DNA from: Treponema sp.
Lineage (GTDB): Bacteria; Spirochaetota; Spirochaetia; Treponematales; Breznakiellaceae
DNA length: 10,125 nucleotides
Direction: 5' to 3'
Assembly (NCBI GenBank): GCA_031274565.1
Contig: JAISPY010000270.1
Coordinates: 1 to 10,125 of the forward strand
In this document: positions 6,765-10,125 of the stretch, piece after piece
Numbering within the stretch: position 1 is the stretch's first letter
How the letters are laid out: each line of letters starts with the position of its first letter
Position numbers and translations under genes: made by a program
The notes under the pieces: generated by a model
What the model was told of the DNA's origin: nothing
Seen by the model: only the letters and a program-made list of their open reading frames with translations
The model's database searches: none

Positions 6765-7532
6765 TCAAATCGTGTAATCCAACTGGTCTTTGAACAGGAT
6801 AAAAGAAATCTTTTCTTTGAGCGCCGCATATTCCGGGTTCGAGCGCGAATCAATCTTTGACCAATCCACGGCTATTTCCGTTACCACCCGCCCCGGATGC
6901 GGGGACAGCAGGATGACCCGCGTGCCGAGGGTGATAGCCTCGTCGATGGAGTGGGTCACAAAAATCAGCGTGAAGCGCGTTTCCGCCCAGAGCGCGAGGA
7001 GTTCTTCCTGCATCCGCTGCCGCGTGAGCGCGTCCAGAGAAGCGAAAGGTTCGTCCATCAAAATGATTTCCGCCTTCAGCGCCAGACAGCGGGCTATTGC
7101 GGCGCGCTGCTTCATGCCGCCAGATAAAGCGTGGGGGTAGCTGTTTTCAAAGCTGTCCAGACGCACCTTCTTCAAGAGCAGCCGTGCCTCCGTTAGGGCC
7201 TCCGCCTTTTTGACCCGGCGGGTTTCCATGATGGCAAACACCACGTTTTCGAGCGCGGTCTTCCAAGGGAGAAGCTGGTCAAACTCCTGAAACACGAAGG
7301 CCCTGTCCGCCCACGGACGCTTTACCGGCTTGCCGTTCAGCAGGATCGAGCCGCCCGCGGGACGCAGAAAACCGCCGACCGCCTTGAGTATCGTCGATTT
7401 TCCGCAGCCCGACGGCCCCAGCAGGATAAGCCGGTCCGATTTTTCGACCTGAAAGCAGACATCCTCAACTGCGGTAACCAGGCTTTCCTCGGTCTCATAC
7501 CGCAGGGTTAGATTCCGGGCGTCCAACAGCAT
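6765..7532 (-). CDS. ABC transporter ATP-binding protein (TauB/SsuB type)
   Basis: This cytoplasmic ATPase powers the importer. I chose ATG 7530-7532, preceded by GAGG five bases upstream that overlaps the binding-protein stop; a TTG seven codons earlier also opens the frame but is less likely. The 255 residues contain every nucleotide-binding motif: Walker A GPSGCGKST (39-47), Q-loop Gln82 in FQEFDQLLPW, signature LSGGMKQR (136-143), Walker B IILMDEP (156-162) with catalytic Glu161, D-loop SLDA (165-168) and H-loop His194 in VTHSIDEA. Phe-Gln-Glu followed by LLPW and the DEAITLG segment are characteristic of the nitrate/taurine/sulfonate branch. It lies 7 bases after the binding-protein gene and 12 before the permease gene, so the three are translationally linked. 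Confidence 0.95.
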   Translation of the reverse strand: MLLDARNLTLRYETEESLVTAVEDVCFQVEKSDRLILLGPSGCGKSTILKAVGGFLRPAGGSILLNGKPVKRPWADRAFVFQEFDQLLPWKTALENVVFAIMETRRVKKAEALTEARLLLKKVRLDSFENSYPHALSGGMKQRAAIARCLALKAEIILMDEPFASLDALTRQRMQEELLALWAETRFTLIFVTHSIDEAITLGTRVILLSPHPGRVVTEIAVDWSKIDSRSNPEYAALKEKISFILFKDQLDYTI

Positions 7533-7539
7533 TGCCGCC

Positions 7540-8559
7540 TCAATTACCCTCAAGCACGATGGGAAAAAACAGTTCGTCCTGCGAAGGCTTCCGCTCTATC
7601 GCTCCCGTTTCGTATAGAAAGTCGCTGAAAAACGTTACGTTGAGCGGAGCTGTCGCGTAGGTAATCTCCTCGCGGCTGATAATCGACAGTAAAAGCTCCA
7701 CCGGCTCATTCGATTTCGTAACATCCAGGTAAAGCTGCGCCGCCTCAGCTCTATTCGCACTAATCCACTCGTCCGCTTCTTTCAGCGATTTGAGAATCAC
7801 TGCAGCCAGCGCGGGATTCTTGTTGTAAAAATCCGCCGTTGTTGAAACGAGGTTTGTGGAATGGCGCGCGCCGAAAACATCGTAAGAGGTGAAGACCTGA
7901 TGAATGCCGGGGTTCTGCTGTTCCACCGACGCGAAGGGCTCGTTGGTGAAATGGGCGGTGATTTCCGACTTGCCCGACGTAAGTGCGACAAGAGCGTCCG
8001 GGTGGGAAAGGGCGACGGTGAGATGGTCAATCTTGTCGTAGTTTTCCCTGCCGAACTCTTTGGCCGCCTGCGCCTGCAAGACGAGCGCCTGAATCGAAAC
8101 CTTCACAGAGGGGACGGCGATTCGGTCCCGCTCCGTAAAATCCGCTAAAACACGGACATCCGGATTCGAGCTGTTGAATATCAGCGGCGACTGGTCGAGG
8201 GTTCCCAACGACTTCACGTTGCCGCCCGTCTTGTCCCAGAGGCGGACAAACGGCGCGATACCGCCTGAAATGAGGTCTACCGTGCCGGAAAGGAGCGCGT
8301 CGTTAGCGGTCGCCCCTCCGCCGAAGGTTACCCACTCGACCGTAACATCCCCCAAGCCGGCCTCTGCCGCGTTCTTTTCGATGAGCTTGCGCCCCTCAAG
8401 CACGATGAGCGGCAGATAGTTCACGCCGTACTGCTTGCTGATGCGGAGCAGCGTCTGCTGCCCTCTGCTGCCGCTGTCCCGTTGCCCTTTCGCGTAGGTT
8501 GCCCCCGCCGCGAGCGGAAGCAATGCTGCCAGAACCAATAACTTCATAGTCTTTTTCAT
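7540..8559 (-). CDS. ABC transporter periplasmic substrate-binding protein (NMT1/SsuA-like)
   Basis: This 339-residue protein captures the solute in the periplasm and delivers it to the permease. The start at ATG 8557-8559 follows AAGGAG with six bases of spacing. The N-terminus is a signal peptide (MKKTMKLLVLAALLPLAAG) with a likely signal peptidase I site after ATYA; there is no lipobox Cys, so it should be soluble rather than lipid-anchored. The mature part has the NMT1/THI5-like fold pattern: ISKQYGVNYLPLIVLEG near residues 40-56, VEWVTFGGGATANDALLSG (75-93), then DLISGGIAPF, and a C-terminal half with ITAHFTNEPFASVEQQ. Such proteins bind sulfonates, taurine, nitrate, pyrimidine or thiamin precursors, and I cannot choose among them. 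It is the first gene of the importer operon, behind a strong promoter. Confidence 0.92.
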   Translation of the reverse strand: MKKTMKLLVLAALLPLAAGATYAKGQRDSGSRGQQTLLRISKQYGVNYLPLIVLEGRKLIEKNAAEAGLGDVTVEWVTFGGGATANDALLSGTVDLISGGIAPFVRLWDKTGGNVKSLGTLDQSPLIFNSSNPDVRVLADFTERDRIAVPSVKVSIQALVLQAQAAKEFGRENYDKIDHLTVALSHPDALVALTSGKSEITAHFTNEPFASVEQQNPGIHQVFTSYDVFGARHSTNLVSTTADFYNKNPALAAVILKSLKEADEWISANRAEAAQLYLDVTKSNEPVELLLSIISREEITYATAPLNVTFFSDFLYETGAIERKPSQDELFFPIVLEGN

Positions 8560-8591
8560 AAAAATCTCCTTAGTGAAAAGTGAAAATAGGG

Positions 8592-8606
8592 GTGAAGCCC
8601 CTTCAC
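8592..8606 (-). promoter_or_regulatory. leader dyad with two alternative hairpins
   Basis: GTGAAG-GGG-CTTCAC is a perfect 6-base dyad in the short leader between promoter and binding-protein gene. The overlapping sequence GGGG-CTTCA-CCCC (8589-8601) offers a competing hairpin, so the two cannot form together. It may be an operator or a small leader structure; no regulator is seen nearby. Confidence 0.4.
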
Positions 8607-8613
8607 TATTCCT

Positions 8614-8641
8614 AGTATACAGATAGGAATTATCAAGTCAA
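8614..8641 (-). promoter_or_regulatory. strong sigma-70 promoter of the importer operon
   Basis: On the minus strand TTGACT (8636-8641) and TATACT (8614-8619) are 16 bases apart, each matching five of six consensus bases. Transcription would start near 8607, about 50 bases before the binding-protein ATG. The -35 lies toward the insertion sequence and may belong to its end, whereas the -10 is in or next to a possible target duplication. Confidence 0.7.
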
Positions 8642-8673
8642 TAGCCCGCTGAATATAGTCAGCAATTTTACTT

Positions 8674-10001
8674 TTAGCCGCCTCTGGCGTGAGCGATAAC
8701 AAAAAGCAGAAAATCTTCCCAGGTTGGAAACTCAAATGCCCAGAAGAAGGTGCGCAGGGCCTTATAGCATTCCTCCCTCCGCCCGAAATACCCGCTTTTA
8801 TAAAGTCTTCATCGCACCGTATCATCAGGCCGTGAACCAGAAACGCCAGCAGGTTCAACACGCAATAGACCTCACTGGCGTGGTTTTCCCCGTGTCCGCA
8901 ATGGTGTTCAAGATGGTATCCGTAGTTTTTCAGGACCTTGTTGTTGTCGTGCTCTAGCTTCCAACGGGCGCGGGCGCACTCCGTAAGCAGGGCGACATAC
9001 TCTTGGGTTATCACTTTATCGGTGATCCAACGGTTGTTATACGTGATTTTACCTTTTTCCCTATTGTAGATTTCGAAAGAGAGGTAATTGACCAGCAGTT
9101 TTTCACCATCGGCGCGGTTCTCAAGGCCGTTTATCTACTTATAGTGGTATTCAAGATGATTTCTCCCCGTCCAGACGGCGGTTTTCAGCGTTTCGGGAAC
9201 ACCCCACTCAACCTGTTCGGCTATCCAGGGGTGCGATTCGTCTTTACAGGTGAATATGAAGCTCAATCCCTGGTCGAGAATCGCCTTACCGGTGCCGTGA
9301 TTGGCATATACATCGTCTCCGAGTACCGTGGCTTTCAACGCTTTATAGTATTTCCCGTGTTTTTCAAGCAGTCTCGCTGCCGCCTTCCGTTCACCGTCCT
9401 GCTTGTGCTTTTCATAATCCCCCTTTGCCCGTTCTTCCCCGGCGTCTTCATTCCGGATCATTTCAGGCGCGAGGGGTAACACCACTTCCCCGCCGGGCCG
9501 CACCATAACCGCCGCCGTCATGCGGTGGTACTAGGTCGTTTTCCCGTTCTTCGTCAGGGGTAGACAGGGTTCGCAGTGTACTTTTTCCGACGAATGATAC
9601 CAAACTCCGTCCAGCGCGATCAAAACACCGCTGTCCAGCACCTGGTAGTGGTCCAAAACACCGTATTGCTCCGCCAAACCGAGGCCGTCTTTGAAGTTCC
9701 CGTCAAACTCTCCGGGGGCTATCCCGTCGATCAGCCTCGTTATCTGGTTATTACACGATATTTCCTTCACCTTCAGGATGTTTTCCGCGTTTTTCCGCTG
9801 ATTTCCCCGGTCTCGCGAATCCTGATAGCTCAGCATTGATAGATGCTGGAAGCAAAATAGGGCGAAGGCGCTCTTTATCGCATCGGCGAATTCGTAGGTT
9901 AAATTAAAACCTTCCCGCCGCTTCCACTCAGGGTTTTCTCCGACCCTCTTTCCTGTTTCCTCAAACCGGCGGGGTTCCGCCGCTAATATTCCCCTACCCA
10001 T
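8674..10001 (-). pseudogene. DDE transposase, broken by two TAG codons and a frameshift
   Basis: One frame runs from ATG 9999-10001 through TAG at 9531-9533 (codon 157) and TAG at 9135-9137 (codon 289) to about 8802. There a T seems lost from a T-run after Phe400; moving to the neighbouring frame restores YKSGYFGRREECYKAL and a natural end, ARGG then TAA, at 8674-8676. The repaired protein is 442 residues. It has an N-terminal DNA-binding region with GNQRKNAENILKVKEISCNN, the first catalytic Asp in LIALDG (131), HCEPC (142-146), the second in VLGDD (229/230), and the catalytic Glu350 in RWKLEHDNNKVLKNYGYHLE. LEHHCGHG and LNLLAFLVHGL follow, as in a widespread transposase group usually labelled ISNCY; I am less sure of the exact IS subgroup. 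It is inactive as read, unless the TAG codons are suppressed. Confidence 0.88.
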
Positions 10002-10044
10002 GCGGTCATTTTATCATATGTTTTTGTAAATATAAAAGGTAATC

Positions 10045-10061
10045 CCCCGGCTTTGCCGGGG
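10045..10061. repeat. GC-rich hairpin upstream of the transposase
   Basis: CCCCGGC-TTT-GCCGGGG is a perfect 7-base stem with a 3-base loop, 44 bases upstream of the transposase start and near the proposed right end. No U-tract follows on either strand. A stem here could shield the transposase from outside transcripts, as known for IS10 and IS50; that role is inference. Confidence 0.6.
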
Positions 10062-10125
10062 TGACTATAAAAGTTTGACCATTACGGGAGTATACGACAT
10101 GCTCTCCTATCAGTGAACCGCTCAA

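Larger units (their letters stand above)
8621..10088 (-). mobile_element. insertion sequence with decayed DDE transposase, ends tentative
   Basis: The element holds one transposase pseudogene filling nearly all of it. I propose ends from a direct repeat AGTATAC on both sides (8614-8620 and 10089-10095), which would be a 7-base target duplication and give an element of about 1.47 kb. I see no convincing terminal inverted repeats at these ends; only TATAGTCA is shared (8655-8662 and, inverted, 10062-10069). The ends are therefore provisional, although the presence of an IS is certain from the transposase. Confidence 0.55.

Noticed and set aside
7533..7553. TTG start for the ATPase seven codons upstream
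   Set aside because: ATG 7530-7532 has a well-spaced GAGG and fits the family N-terminus better.
8556..8673. C-terminal extension of the transposase frame into the importer leader
   Set aside because: The neighbouring frame restores a typical C-terminus with a stop at 8674, so this stretch is read out of frame after a deletion.
9003..9479. 158-codon plus-strand frame
   Set aside because: Antisense of the transposase, which shows the DDE motifs on the other strand.

Overview
The window looks like chromosomal DNA of a diderm bacterium, most likely a spirochaete of the Treponema type (inference, moderate confidence). The support is two small lipoproteins with relaxed lipoboxes, a solute-binding protein whose mature N-terminus resembles treponemal binding proteins, an Omp85-like outer-membrane barrel, and ordinary bacterial Shine-Dalgarno sites. 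All genes I accept lie on the minus strand, so the window reads right to left.

Layout in transcription order. (1) 8674-10001 is a dead or dying insertion-sequence transposase, a DDE type of about 442 residues. It carries two in-frame TAG codons and one single-base deletion and is otherwise colinear. (2) 5934-8559 is an ABC importer operon of the nitrate/taurine/sulfonate type: binding protein, ATPase, permease. Cistrons are 7-12 bases apart and a strong promoter stands in front. A 35-codon ORF of unknown meaning overlaps the permease end. (3) 1364-5499 is a three-gene set: aroB (3-dehydroquinate synthase), an Omp85/BamA-like outer-membrane protein, and ugd (UDP-glucose 6-dehydrogenase). Gaps are short, suggesting one transcript from a promoter near 5630-5657. 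(4) 1046-1363 is non-coding and holds a compact palindromic element of 129 bases flanked by a CTAA duplication, best read as a MITE. (5) 1-730 holds two lipoprotein genes, a 79-residue one followed by an LPP20-like one that runs off the left edge.

The importer brings in an unidentified small solute: binding protein in the periplasm, permease in the inner membrane, ATPase on the cytoplasmic face. The aroB-omp-ugd group joins aromatic amino-acid precursor synthesis, an envelope protein and nucleotide-sugar synthesis. Their only obvious common theme is housekeeping and envelope supply.

I found no clearly new defence or biosynthetic system. The most interesting points are the MITE at the ugd 3' end inside a larger inverted repeat, the chance that the IS insertion rebuilt the importer promoter, the two amber codons in an otherwise intact transposase frame, and the small ORF at the end of the importer operon.
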